Shown: one piece after another, positions 9,036-17,934 of the stretch
Layout of the letters: every line of letters starts with the position of its first letter
How positions within the stretch are numbered: the first letter of the stretch is position 1
From: Thalassoroseus pseudoceratinae
GTDB taxonomy: Bacteria; Planctomycetota; Planctomycetia; Planctomycetales; Planctomycetaceae
Direction of reading: 5' to 3'
Assembly: GCF_011634775.1 (NCBI RefSeq)
Contig: NZ_JAALXT010000009.1
Span: 124,001-188,000 of the forward strand
Length of the DNA: 64,000 nucleotides
Program-made: the position numbers and the translations under genes
The notes under the pieces: model-generated
Database searches by the model: none
Told to the model about the DNA's origin: nothing
Seen by the model: only the letters and a program-made list of their open reading frames with translations

Positions 9036-10469
9036 ATGGGTAGACGAGTTGCTCGTGAAGAGCCAGAAATCTTCAATTTTTCGTTCCTCGATATCCTCGC
9101 CTGCACAGTCGGCGCGTTGGCGTTCATTTTGACGATTCTGCTCGTCACGGTCCGTGGTTCGTTTTCGCGTGACAAAGTTGTTCAGCAAGCAATCGAGGAA
9201 CTTGAGGAACTTCGCGATCGCAAATCGGTCCTAGTCGCCACACGCGATCGATTACAAACCGAGCAGTCGAGCCTCGAAGAATCCATTGTGTCATTGTCCG
9301 GACAGGCTGACCAGACGGAACAAGATGCCGTCCGCGTGACCGCCGAGGTGGAAAGTCTTGCGAAGAAAGTCAACGAAGCCAGTCGGCGAGCCGCTCAGCT
9401 CCGTGAACTAGCGGAACTCGATCAGCAACGGCAGGAGTTAAGTACTCAACTTACTGCCATGAAAATGGAAATCGACAAACTCGCTTCGCAAAAAGTTGCA
9501 AATTCCGAAGAGTACCGTCTGGCTGTTGAAGCTCGTGACAAGAACCGAGAGTTGCAAAAAACGGTTGCGGAAGTCACAGGACGACTCAAAGACCGGCAGA
9601 CGCAAAACTCTCAGTATCAAGAAATGTTAGACGAAATTGCCCGCTTGAATGCCGAATTGGCCGAGTTGCCGACCCAAATCGCTGAAAACCAGCAAGCGAT
9701 CTCTGAAGCTAAAGCGGCCAAAGCACTGCTGGAGGAACAGGCAGGCGACACTCAACTCGCACGACCTCCGTGGGTGTTACTTATCGTAGCTTGGGGAATT
9801 GCTCTAACTCTGTTTGTCTGGTGGCTTCGTAAGAGGATGAGTCGGCCACGGGGTTCCGTTGAGGATTTGCAAGCCGTACATCATTCGACTTCGAACAAAA
9901 TTCAAGAGCTACTCACCGAGATTGAAAGCCGTCAGGCGGAACTACAAGACCGCAAAAACCAGATTGCGGCCTCACCTCAAGTTCGGAGCGGGGCGGGTGA
10001 CATCTCCCGCGTGAAGACCGAAGCCGATGACGCAGCGAGACTGGCTAAGGAAGCACAAGCGGAAGCGGCCGAACTACGACAGCGATTGCAAAACGTTCGG
10101 CAACAAAAAAGCACAGCGCGACAACAGGCGGATCGGGCGAGAAATGGTCGTGGCCAAGTGGTCCCGCGAGCCATCGATGGTCCCGGCGGCACCTCGCGAC
10201 GGCCGACGCACGTCGAATGTCGCAGCGACGGACTATTGATTCACCCCGGACGACAGCGTGTCGGGGAAAGCCAAATCTCCGCCTCACGTTCGCCGTACGG
10301 GACACTGATTCGTGAGATCGCCAAGGCCAAAAAAGACCGTTGTTTAGTACTTTGGATCCGACCGGATGGCTATAGCAACTTCGAAAAAGCCCGCAACGCG
10401 GCGATGGAAGTCAAAGCTGGGGTCGGGTGGGAACCTGCTGATTCCGACTGGGATTTTCTATTCGACTGA
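9036..10469 (+). CDS. Membrane coiled-coil protein, MotB/ExbD-like N-terminus (paralog 1)
   Basis: 477 residues, no named family that I recognise. The first membrane helix (about 12-37) starts IFNFSFLDILACTVGAL and carries Asp19, where MotB/ExbD proteins hold their proton-binding Asp. A coiled coil (about 45-240) follows, then a second membrane helix (about 246-264), another coiled coil, and a C-terminal domain with LWIRPDGYSNF and VGWEPADSD near the end. If the N-terminus is cytoplasmic, the long coil is outside and the C-terminal domain returns to the cytoplasm. Adjacent to the MotA-like gene and to a paralog, so probably one channel complex. Confidence 0.78.
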   Translation: MGRRVAREEPEIFNFSFLDILACTVGALAFILTILLVTVRGSFSRDKVVQQAIEELEELRDRKSVLVATRDRLQTEQSSLEESIVSLSGQADQTEQDAVRVTAEVESLAKKVNEASRRAAQLRELAELDQQRQELSTQLTAMKMEIDKLASQKVANSEEYRLAVEARDKNRELQKTVAEVTGRLKDRQTQNSQYQEMLDEIARLNAELAELPTQIAENQQAISEAKAAKALLEEQAGDTQLARPPWVLLIVAWGIALTLFVWWLRKRMSRPRGSVEDLQAVHHSTSNKIQELLTEIESRQAELQDRKNQIAASPQVRSGAGDISRVKTEADDAARLAKEAQAEAAELRQRLQNVRQQKSTARQQADRARNGRGQVVPRAIDGPGGTSRRPTHVECRSDGLLIHPGRQRVGESQISASRSPYGTLIREIAKAKKDRCLVLWIRPDGYSNFEKARNAAMEVKAGVGWEPADSDWDFLFD

Positions 10470-10518
10470 GCACGTTGACTGAAGTTACTCGTCCTATCAC
10501 CTCATATCACAGCGACTC

Positions 10519-12138
10519 ATGTCCCGAATTGCTCGCCGACAAATCGAAATCTTCAACTTTTCCTTTCTGGACATTCTCGCCTGCACAGTCGGTGCGTTGA
10601 CGTTCATCCTTGTGCTTTTCATCGTCACGGGGTTGGGGGATGTGACAAGTGATCCGGAAATCGTTGACTTGCAAGCCGAGTTAGAGTCGCTCCGCAAAGA
10701 AGTTGCCGTACTCGAAAATGCGGTTTCCAAACTCGAGAACACGGTTGGGAAGCTCCAAGAGGACCAATCGCAACAACAGCAACGGTTAGCCGCTGCCCAG
10801 AAGAATCTGTCGGCTGTCGAGGAACAACGGAATGACTATCAACGTCAACTGGCCGAAGCGGAAACGGAGCAACAAAAGTTTGCAGAAACGCTGACAGATA
10901 GTCGCTGGGACGACTTGAAGAATCAATCCGATTTCAGTCCGCAACTAACTGCCCTATCACAGGAAGTTCGATCAATGCGGTCGGACATCAATCTACGCAC
11001 TGCCGAACTGACTGAGCTCCGTGACGAAACACTCAATCGCGAGACTTTGATTGCTCGCCGGCAAAAACTAGAATCGGAGAATCGCGACCTCGAAGAAGCA
11101 CTTTCGACTAGCCAGAAGGAACTGACCGACAACGAAGAAGAATCAAGCCGTCTCGCGAAAGAAGCCGAAGCAGCCGAGACCAGGCGTCCGGAGTTGCTAG
11201 CGAAGCTTGCTCCATTGCGAAAAAAACTCAAGGACACGCAGGCAGCTCAAGACAGGATCGAACAGGAACTCGCGGATCGCCAGGCGGAATCTGACGCGAA
11301 ACGTTCGTCGGCACAGAGTCTACGGTCAATCGTGCTTGTACTGATTGTTGTTGCGGCGATATTGATTGGTTTGTTGATATGGCTGGTCCTGTTGCATAAC
11401 CGATCGATCGCTCCACTCTTGGAATGGTCGAAGAAGGCCAACGACGCAAAAAACAAGCAAGACGAATTGCAAAAGGAACTAGCTGCGCTTACGGAAGAAC
11501 TGGCGAACACACCGGCGTCACCTGAGGAAGCTGCAGCGAATCAGCGGGAGCTACTGGCGGAGTTACGTCGTGAGATCGATCAGTCGCGTCAACAAACCGA
11601 AGAAGCCCGCCAGCAGACTGCCGAACTGAAAGACCAAGTCCAGACGGAAACCCGAGAAGCTCAGTCGCTCGCCGAGAAAGCTCGGCAAGCCCAACTCGAA
11701 GCCCGTGCAAACGCAACCCCAGTTGATTTTCGGATTCCTTACTATCAGAAGACGTCGAAAAAAGGCCATGTCGTCGATTGTTTCCGTGGTCGCGTTGCCC
11801 GCGTGACGACGACAGACGGACTCGACGAAGACTATTACAAACTTGACCTTGTCAAGTCCGCCGCGTTGACCAAAGCGACCGGCAAAACGACCGTCGTAAT
11901 TGATCGGCATGGTCTCGGCGAATTGATCGACTCATGGGCCGCAAAACGTTTTCTCAACGATATCGACTCTCGCAAGCACTTTCTAATGCTTTTCGTCCGT
12001 CCGAGTGGCTTTGAAGCCTTTCGGGCATTTCGGGAGCAGGCCTGGAATCGAGACATCGAAGTGGGATGGGAGCCGTTCGAAGAAGACATGCCCATTATCT
12101 CTAGCGGTGAAGGCGGCGGCGAAGGTGGAATTCAATAA
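10519..12138 (+). CDS. Membrane coiled-coil protein, MotB/ExbD-like N-terminus (paralog 2)
   Basis: 539 residues, with the same plan as the preceding gene: IFNFSFLDILACTVGAL near-identical around Asp18, a coiled coil (about 50-260), a second membrane helix (about 271-292), a second coiled coil rich in Gln/Glu/Ala, and a C-terminal domain with LFVRPSGFEAF and VGWEPFEED. The shared start and end with divergent coils indicate an old duplication. The C-terminal domain here is longer and includes KTTVVIDRHG. It ends in a Gly/Glu tail. It begins 49 bases after paralog 1. It may pair with paralog 1 in a two-subunit stator dimer; that is inference. Confidence 0.78.
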   Translation: MSRIARRQIEIFNFSFLDILACTVGALTFILVLFIVTGLGDVTSDPEIVDLQAELESLRKEVAVLENAVSKLENTVGKLQEDQSQQQQRLAAAQKNLSAVEEQRNDYQRQLAEAETEQQKFAETLTDSRWDDLKNQSDFSPQLTALSQEVRSMRSDINLRTAELTELRDETLNRETLIARRQKLESENRDLEEALSTSQKELTDNEEESSRLAKEAEAAETRRPELLAKLAPLRKKLKDTQAAQDRIEQELADRQAESDAKRSSAQSLRSIVLVLIVVAAILIGLLIWLVLLHNRSIAPLLEWSKKANDAKNKQDELQKELAALTEELANTPASPEEAAANQRELLAELRREIDQSRQQTEEARQQTAELKDQVQTETREAQSLAEKARQAQLEARANATPVDFRIPYYQKTSKKGHVVDCFRGRVARVTTTDGLDEDYYKLDLVKSAALTKATGKTTVVIDRHGLGELIDSWAAKRFLNDIDSRKHFLMLFVRPSGFEAFRAFREQAWNRDIEVGWEPFEEDMPIISSGEGGGEGGIQ

Positions 12139-12215
12139 CAGGATGTAATCGGCTTATCAAAAACTCAGAAGGCATGTAGTCACAAATTGAATTGGCGAGC
12201 AATAGTTATTGACTC

Positions 12216-14387
12216 ATGGCAGAATCAACCGACGACAATCCCTATCAAAAAATGCTCGGTATCACCGCCGAACAACAACCTCCGAACCACTATGAACTCC
12301 TCGGGTTGACGTTGTTTGAGGATGATCTCCAAAAGGTGCGTGGCGCGGCGGCCGATCAAAACTACAAGCTGCTGGCCTGGCAGTCGGGAAAGTCGTATGC
12401 GCAAGCCGAACAGCTAATGATCGAAATCGGTGAAGCAAGGGACGTGCTGCTCGATCCGAAGTTAAAACAACTGTACGACTATTGTCTACGCAATGAGTTA
12501 AACCTTCCGGAAGCGTCTCCAAAACCCCAACCGTTGCCAAAAGCCAAGCCCGAACCACAAGACGAAATAGTTCCACTCAAGCCGTTGGCGGACGAACCGT
12601 CAAAGCCAACGGAATCGGCGAAGCCATCAGAGCCTGAGGAGGTTTCCGCTGACCAGAACACGTACGGGTTGGCGAGGAGCGATACCGAGTCGCCAAGTCC
12701 TAAGCCGCCTACAGCACCTGTTCCCCAACCGGTTCCGCCAAGTCAGCCTGCCACGCCGGAGTCGCTGCCACTTTCGACGTCTGATCAAACGCTAGACTAC
12801 ACACGATTGGGGTTGCCACCGGGCCTTACGGATCCGACACATTACGAGTTGCTTTCCCTCAAGCCATTTGAGTCAAGTACCGCAAAAATCAGTAGCCAGA
12901 TCCTCCGTGAACTGACACGCATTGCACCGCTGGTGCGGAATGCTTCCGACGAAGATCGGCCGATGCTTCAAGCCTTGCAGATGAAGGTTATTGCCGCTGC
13001 AACGACGCTTGCCGACGTGAAAGCGAAAGAGCGTTACGACAACCGCCTCCGGCGTCTCAGTCCGCGAAGCAAAATGCGGACGACGCCAAACGCGCCACTC
13101 TTGCCTGCACGATCAGTCAGCAGACCGCCAAACTATCCGCCGCAAAACCGTGTGACCACAAAGGCGTCTAAGCCAGTCTCAAGCATCAAACCATTGTGGA
13201 GTCGCAATGAGATGCGTGATTCGGCCAATAGGTTGGCCCTGCGATACAAGATCAATACGAATCAACGTCATGGAAAGGTTGAAGACAATTCCGGCGACCT
13301 GCTGGCCAAGGCCGTTATCAAACAGTTCCAACAAGAGATGCCGCAAGTGGCGTCGGTCTATCAGCCAGACGGCGCGATGGAAGAAGGCGGAATCTCGTCG
13401 CTAACGATCGGTGCGATCTGGGGTTCCCTAGCAGCAGCCGTCATGCTGGCAATTGGAGCATGGATTACGATCTGGGCGCCGCTCATGCTTGTTGAGGGGC
13501 GGACATCTATGCATAGTTCGGTACCGGCCTGTTGTCGAATCGTGGCATTCCTTTTTGCTTTGGTCGGGGGGACTGCAGTGTCGGTGGCCGCCGGCGTGAC
13601 CTGCGCTGAATTCATTCATCATTTTGGTCGAATGGCTTCGTGCCGAAATCGCAGCCTTGCCGCCAAATTTGCAGTTGGGAGCAGTGCATGTGCGTTCGCG
13701 TATATCTATTTTTTGCCGGCCGGATTCGATTGGGCTCGCGGTCTACTGCGACTGCATTGGTTCTTCCAACTCGTTTTTTTCTATTTCTTAGTCTCGGCTG
13801 CGTACACACATATTCGGCAGCTGATTAATGAAGCCATGTTCTGTGAAAAATGCCAGGAGTATATGGAGCCGAGACCGCTCCGCAACCTGCGATATGGGGC
13901 ACTGAAGTTGCTCACCCGTGCCATACGAAGCGGCGATCAACAAGCTGCGTTTGGTGTGTTCTGTTCTCCGAGCGGGGAAGCCGGAGAATCGAAACTGCTG
14001 GTGTGTCCTCAGTGTCAATCTGGAGTTCTGGAAGTGACTTTGAAAGACTCAGTTTCGTTTCGATTCAATGGTCTCGACCAATCACAAAAGTTGAACTGGC
14101 TTGTTGTCTCACAGAGGACCTCGCCCGCCGAGACAGCAACGATCCTCGAAGCAAACGCAGGTCCCGTCAAAGCAAAACCGAAGAAGGTTAAAACGAAATC
14201 GAACCACGATCTTCTTGGTAGCAGTTTTGCGGAAGCCGAGCGAGTCACGCCAGCGGGACGTTTCTCCCATTTACTTCCGCCGGGGATTTCGTGCATTCAT
14301 TGCGCTGCCGGTGTCGCTTGGATCAAGCCATTGAGTAAAGCCAATCGATATGTCTGTCGGAAATGTGGTCGCAGTTTTGATTATTAG
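12216..14387 (+). CDS. Membrane protein with two degenerate J-like domains and zinc ribbons
   Basis: 723 residues. Residues about 5-92 hold the planctomycete NPYQKMLGI ... NHYELLGL ... LLDPKLKQLYDYC pattern, and about 200-285 a second copy (DPTHYELLSL ... VKAKERYDNRL). Both look like J-domain folds but lack the HPD tripeptide that stimulates Hsp70. A Pro-rich linker separates them. Several hydrophobic helices lie between about 395 and 540, followed by Cys pairs (CEKC, CPQC, CIHC, CRKC) that suggest zinc ribbons at the C-terminus. It lies in the same run as the Hsp70 gene, so a co-chaperone or membrane scaffold role is plausible, but loss of HPD argues against normal J activity. Confidence 0.82.
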   Translation: MAESTDDNPYQKMLGITAEQQPPNHYELLGLTLFEDDLQKVRGAAADQNYKLLAWQSGKSYAQAEQLMIEIGEARDVLLDPKLKQLYDYCLRNELNLPEASPKPQPLPKAKPEPQDEIVPLKPLADEPSKPTESAKPSEPEEVSADQNTYGLARSDTESPSPKPPTAPVPQPVPPSQPATPESLPLSTSDQTLDYTRLGLPPGLTDPTHYELLSLKPFESSTAKISSQILRELTRIAPLVRNASDEDRPMLQALQMKVIAAATTLADVKAKERYDNRLRRLSPRSKMRTTPNAPLLPARSVSRPPNYPPQNRVTTKASKPVSSIKPLWSRNEMRDSANRLALRYKINTNQRHGKVEDNSGDLLAKAVIKQFQQEMPQVASVYQPDGAMEEGGISSLTIGAIWGSLAAAVMLAIGAWITIWAPLMLVEGRTSMHSSVPACCRIVAFLFALVGGTAVSVAAGVTCAEFIHHFGRMASCRNRSLAAKFAVGSSACAFAYIYFLPAGFDWARGLLRLHWFFQLVFFYFLVSAAYTHIRQLINEAMFCEKCQEYMEPRPLRNLRYGALKLLTRAIRSGDQQAAFGVFCSPSGEAGESKLLVCPQCQSGVLEVTLKDSVSFRFNGLDQSQKLNWLVVSQRTSPAETATILEANAGPVKAKPKKVKTKSNHDLLGSSFAEAERVTPAGRFSHLLPPGISCIHCAAGVAWIKPLSKANRYVCRKCGRSFDY

Positions 14388-14400
14388 CCGTTCTCTCGTC

Positions 14401-14925
14401 ATGCATCCTCGAACCATCAAAACAACCGTTTGCCACACGACCATCGCGGTACTTGGAGGACTTCACGTCTTGCTGTTACTACTGTGGCCATTCTGGAAGG
14501 GCACTAGCATCGGGTGCGAACTGGACGAACTTTACTACCAACTCTGTCACCGCATCACAGACCGTTGCTGGATGAGTTGGGGCGAACCGATGCCCGTATG
14601 TGCGAGGTGCCTGGGAATATGGATCGGCCTGCCGCTAGCCGCCGGAATTGCAGCCGCGGCGTGCGATCGACCAAGGTGGTGGACAATCCGCGTTGGCTTA
14701 TTCGGTTTGATTTGGATTCTCTTGAGTTGGATCGGGGGCCTGATCTTTCTACCGGCAACATGGCACGCGGAACGCACCATCGCCGGGATGGCGGGCGGAG
14801 TGGGCATTTACATGCTGTTAGTCCTCGGCGTCACACACTTCGTCCAGTGGAAACAGTCGCTCTGCAAACCACTCTTGACGGTATTGAGAAGCTCTGATGG
14901 CAAAACAACACTTCAAACGAAATGA
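14401..14925 (+). CDS. DUF2085 family membrane protein
   Basis: 174 residues, with hydrophobic helices near the start and in the C-terminal half. The family core is visible: LCHRITDRC, then MPVCARCLGIWIG, which carries a CxxC pair that may bind metal or haem. Function is not established for the family. The chosen ATG at 14401 is 13 bases after the previous stop; an earlier in-frame ATG at 14350 would overlap the upstream gene by 38 bases and adds no recognisable sequence. Co-directional with the surrounding signalling locus. Confidence 0.8.
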   Translation: MHPRTIKTTVCHTTIAVLGGLHVLLLLLWPFWKGTSIGCELDELYYQLCHRITDRCWMSWGEPMPVCARCLGIWIGLPLAAGIAAAACDRPRWWTIRVGLFGLIWILLSWIGGLIFLPATWHAERTIAGMAGGVGIYMLLVLGVTHFVQWKQSLCKPLLTVLRSSDGKTTLQTK

Positions 14926-15015
14926 GCGTCTGTACGTCATGTTGCTCCCATGTTCCGTCGTGGAATGGTTACAATTGAAGGAGTTTAGCAGATTCATTGC
15001 GCTCGCGAGTCTCCC

Positions 15016-17664
15016 ATGAGTCAACAAGAACGGCGAAAGCGTTTCAAGGACGCAGTTGTGGCCAGCAATCTTGTCACGTCAACAGACCTTGAACGAATTC
15101 TCGAAACCCTTCCCGATGACAAACGCGGCTCAAGCCGGGCGTTGGCTGATGCGTTGATCGCTGAGGGTCTATTGACCAAGTGGCAATGCAAGATGATTCA
15201 GAAGGGCAAGAGCCGACGTTACTTTTTCGTCGCGGAATACAAACTCCTCGAAGAACTTGGCCGGGGAGGAATGGGAGTCGTTTATCGGGCGGAGCACACG
15301 TTTCTGAGGAAACAGGTTGCCCTGAAAAAGATGCTGCCTCATATCGTTGCACGTCCGGGGGCGAAGGATCGGTTTGTTCGTGAAGCTTTGGTCGGAGCGG
15401 CTTTGGAGCATCCGAACCTTGTGCCGACGCACGATGCCGGAGTGCATGGCAAGACCGTGTTCATGGTGATGCCGTTTATCACCGGGTCTGATTTGCAGAA
15501 GCACATACGCGATCACGGTCCGATGAATGAAGCCGATGCGATCGGCGTGATTCGTCAGGCCGCAGAAGGTTTAGATTACATTCACCAGAAAGGGCTCGTT
15601 CATCGCGACATCAAACCCGAAAACATCAAGCTCACCGAAGACAACTGTGTCAAAATACTTGACTTGGGTTTGGCCCGTATTTTCGACGAAACGATCACTG
15701 TCACCGATGCCGTCATGGGCACCCCCGCGTTTATGTCGCCGGAACAACTCAAGAGTACCCACGACGTGGATATTCGCACGGATATCTATGCTTTAGGGGC
15801 GACGTTGTTCTACCTGTTGAGCGGACGTCATGCGTTTAAAGGTCCAAACGACTCGCACATCTACGCGATCATCGCTCGTCATCACGAGGGGCGTCCGCAA
15901 AACCTTGAGGAATTCTGCCCGAACCTATCCGGTTGGGTTCACGAACTTGTCCATCAAATGATTGCGATCAATGCCGACGATCGGTTCGAGGACCCAGCAG
16001 CTCTGATTAAGTTCATCGATTCTGGTCTGATGTGCGGCGACACGCGGCCAAGTGTCAAATCGACTGAGACAGCGCAAGTCGATGTTGAATGGCAATCGAA
16101 ACCTCAATCATCCGCTCCGGAGTTTGGCAAGTCGGCGTCAAGTGATCCCGTTAGCCGGGAGACAACTCATCCCATCGATATCGACTTCGTGTTCGTGCCG
16201 GCAGGAACTTTTCAAGCGGGGTGCACGGTCGAATCCGCGCGTCAAATGGTGGCCGCTTTAGCCATCTCGAATATCGAGAAAGCGGTGACTTGGCTGACAT
16301 CGCAGCCGCCCATTACCGTCCGAACGGATGCATTTCGCATTTCAAGAAGTCCGATCACGAATGCCCAATACGCTGAATTTGTCAACGCCACTAATGCACC
16401 GCCCCCTTCTCACTGGCCTGGGACACAGCCGCATGCAGCCGATCGCAATAAGCCTGTCACTCAGATCAGCCGACTCGACGCAGAGGCATTCTGCGAATGG
16501 GCTGGTCATCGTCTGCCAACGCGTTTCGAATGGGAAAAGGCCGCTCGCGGGACAGACGGTCGAACATACCCATGGGGGAATGTTTTTGATGCGTCACGCT
16601 GTCAATGCGCCGAAAACCAAGCCGAAGGGGTCACCGAAGTGGATCAGTTTCTCGATGGTGCCAGCCCATACGGTTTGTTGCAGGCGTGCGGCAATGTCTG
16701 GGAGTGGATTGCGGATGAATCCGACCAACCGGCCACGTTGCGGGGCGGATCGTTCGCGTCTACGTGTCGCGTGTACGGCGCTACATCGACACCCATGAAA
16801 TCGCAACCTTCATTGCGACATCCGGAATTCGGCTTCCGAGTCGTCGCTGGCCGACAACGTCCGGCTCCGAACCCGTCATCCGAGTCAGCGACACCAATCC
16901 CAACGCCTCCAACCTCGATTCGCGAAGCAAACCCGAGCTCATCGCCTGTTCGCTCGCAACAACAAACCCCACAAGCACGCTGCCGAGAACTTTTGTCGCA
17001 GGAACTGATTCGGATTCCCGCCGGTCGTTTTACACAAGGCGTTTCCGCCCAATCCATACAACCGTTGGCCGCCCAGCTTGGATTGAACGCAGTCAGTCAG
17101 GCTCAGTTAGTGGGTACGGGACTGCAAACGCCCCATGTGCATGAGTATCGTATCGCCCGAACATGTGTGACTCACGAGCAATACCAGATGTTCCTCGAAG
17201 ACACCGGTCGCCCCCCGCCGGCAAATTGGGGAACTCGTGATGCCGAATGGCTGCGTCGCCCGGTTGCGGGTATCACTTGGAACGACGCCGACGCATTCTG
17301 CCGATGGGTTGGTTTTCGTCTGCCAACCGTTCTTGAGTGGGAGAAAGCCGCTCGGGGCATTCATGACGATCGATTGTATCCATGGGGCAACGACTTCCGT
17401 GCCACCATATGTAACGGCGCTGAATCTGGTCGCGGCAAGACGCTGCCGGTCGATTCTCTTCCCGACGGAAAAAGCCCCTTCGGCCTGTACCATGCCATCG
17501 GCAACGTGTTTGAATGGCTCGCCGAACCGAATGGCATGATGTACCCATTACGCGGTGGAAGTTTTCAAGTATCGTGCAGTTTGTACGGCGTGATTCCCTT
17601 TGCAATGTGGGCCAACTCTACTCACGCAGAGCCCTCGTTTGGTCTTCGCATCGCAGCTGACTAA
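15016..17664 (+). CDS. Ser/Thr protein kinase with two SUMF1/FGE-like domains
   Basis: 882 residues. A helical N-terminus (1-70, with LLTKWQ typical of planctomycete kinases) precedes the kinase domain (about 75-340): LGRGGMGVVY, Lys104, HRDIKPEN (Asp198), DLG (Asp216), GTPAFMSPEQ. Two SUMF1/FGE folds follow, about 390-612 and 660-882. Each has the family pattern (FVPAGTF; RLPTRFEWEKAARG; PWGN; GNVWEW; RGGSF). Catalytic FGE has a Cys pair just after RGGSF; here each copy keeps only one offset Cys (Cys584, Cys854), so formylglycine synthesis is unlikely and a ligand-binding role more likely. No obvious membrane helix. Last gene of the run, 90 bases after the DUF2085 gene. Confidence 0.9.
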   Translation: MSQQERRKRFKDAVVASNLVTSTDLERILETLPDDKRGSSRALADALIAEGLLTKWQCKMIQKGKSRRYFFVAEYKLLEELGRGGMGVVYRAEHTFLRKQVALKKMLPHIVARPGAKDRFVREALVGAALEHPNLVPTHDAGVHGKTVFMVMPFITGSDLQKHIRDHGPMNEADAIGVIRQAAEGLDYIHQKGLVHRDIKPENIKLTEDNCVKILDLGLARIFDETITVTDAVMGTPAFMSPEQLKSTHDVDIRTDIYALGATLFYLLSGRHAFKGPNDSHIYAIIARHHEGRPQNLEEFCPNLSGWVHELVHQMIAINADDRFEDPAALIKFIDSGLMCGDTRPSVKSTETAQVDVEWQSKPQSSAPEFGKSASSDPVSRETTHPIDIDFVFVPAGTFQAGCTVESARQMVAALAISNIEKAVTWLTSQPPITVRTDAFRISRSPITNAQYAEFVNATNAPPPSHWPGTQPHAADRNKPVTQISRLDAEAFCEWAGHRLPTRFEWEKAARGTDGRTYPWGNVFDASRCQCAENQAEGVTEVDQFLDGASPYGLLQACGNVWEWIADESDQPATLRGGSFASTCRVYGATSTPMKSQPSLRHPEFGFRVVAGRQRPAPNPSSESATPIPTPPTSIREANPSSSPVRSQQQTPQARCRELLSQELIRIPAGRFTQGVSAQSIQPLAAQLGLNAVSQAQLVGTGLQTPHVHEYRIARTCVTHEQYQMFLEDTGRPPPANWGTRDAEWLRRPVAGITWNDADAFCRWVGFRLPTVLEWEKAARGIHDDRLYPWGNDFRATICNGAESGRGKTLPVDSLPDGKSPFGLYHAIGNVFEWLAEPNGMMYPLRGGSFQVSCSLYGVIPFAMWANSTHAEPSFGLRIAAD

Positions 17665-17702
17665 GACACCTTTCGCACGTCTAGAGTTTTTCTCGAAAGA
17701 TT

Positions 17703-17733
17703 AGCCGACCTTCCGTCGAAGACAGAGTCGGCT
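17703..17733 (+). terminator. Possible terminator hairpin after the kinase-SUMF1 gene
   Basis: AGCCGAC and GTCGGCT pair, enclosing a smaller CTTC/GAAG stem, 38 bases after the stop at 17664. Only a short T-run follows, so it is a weak intrinsic terminator candidate. The position suits the end of the ten-gene run. Confidence 0.35.
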
Positions 17734-17934
17734 TTAAGGGCTCAAACGCAGCCACAAAAACCTGTGCCATTGGGGGAGCGGCCTGGTTCTGAGCCGTTTG
17801 TGAGTTCCTTGCGGACACGACGAGGTCCTTATCGTCAAATAGTCGCAGTCGAGTTGGTCAGCCGTTGGCTTGGTTTCATCGAGTCGTTTGCGTTAGGATC
17901 GATCCTACATTTGCTAAGAACCAAGGGGATTAGA

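Noticed and set aside
7412-12138. Zorya-type phage defence (ZorA with tail plus ZorB)
   Set aside because: The partner proteins lack an OmpA-like domain, and no ZorC, ZorD or ZorE-type gene is present; the neighbours are chaperones and kinases.
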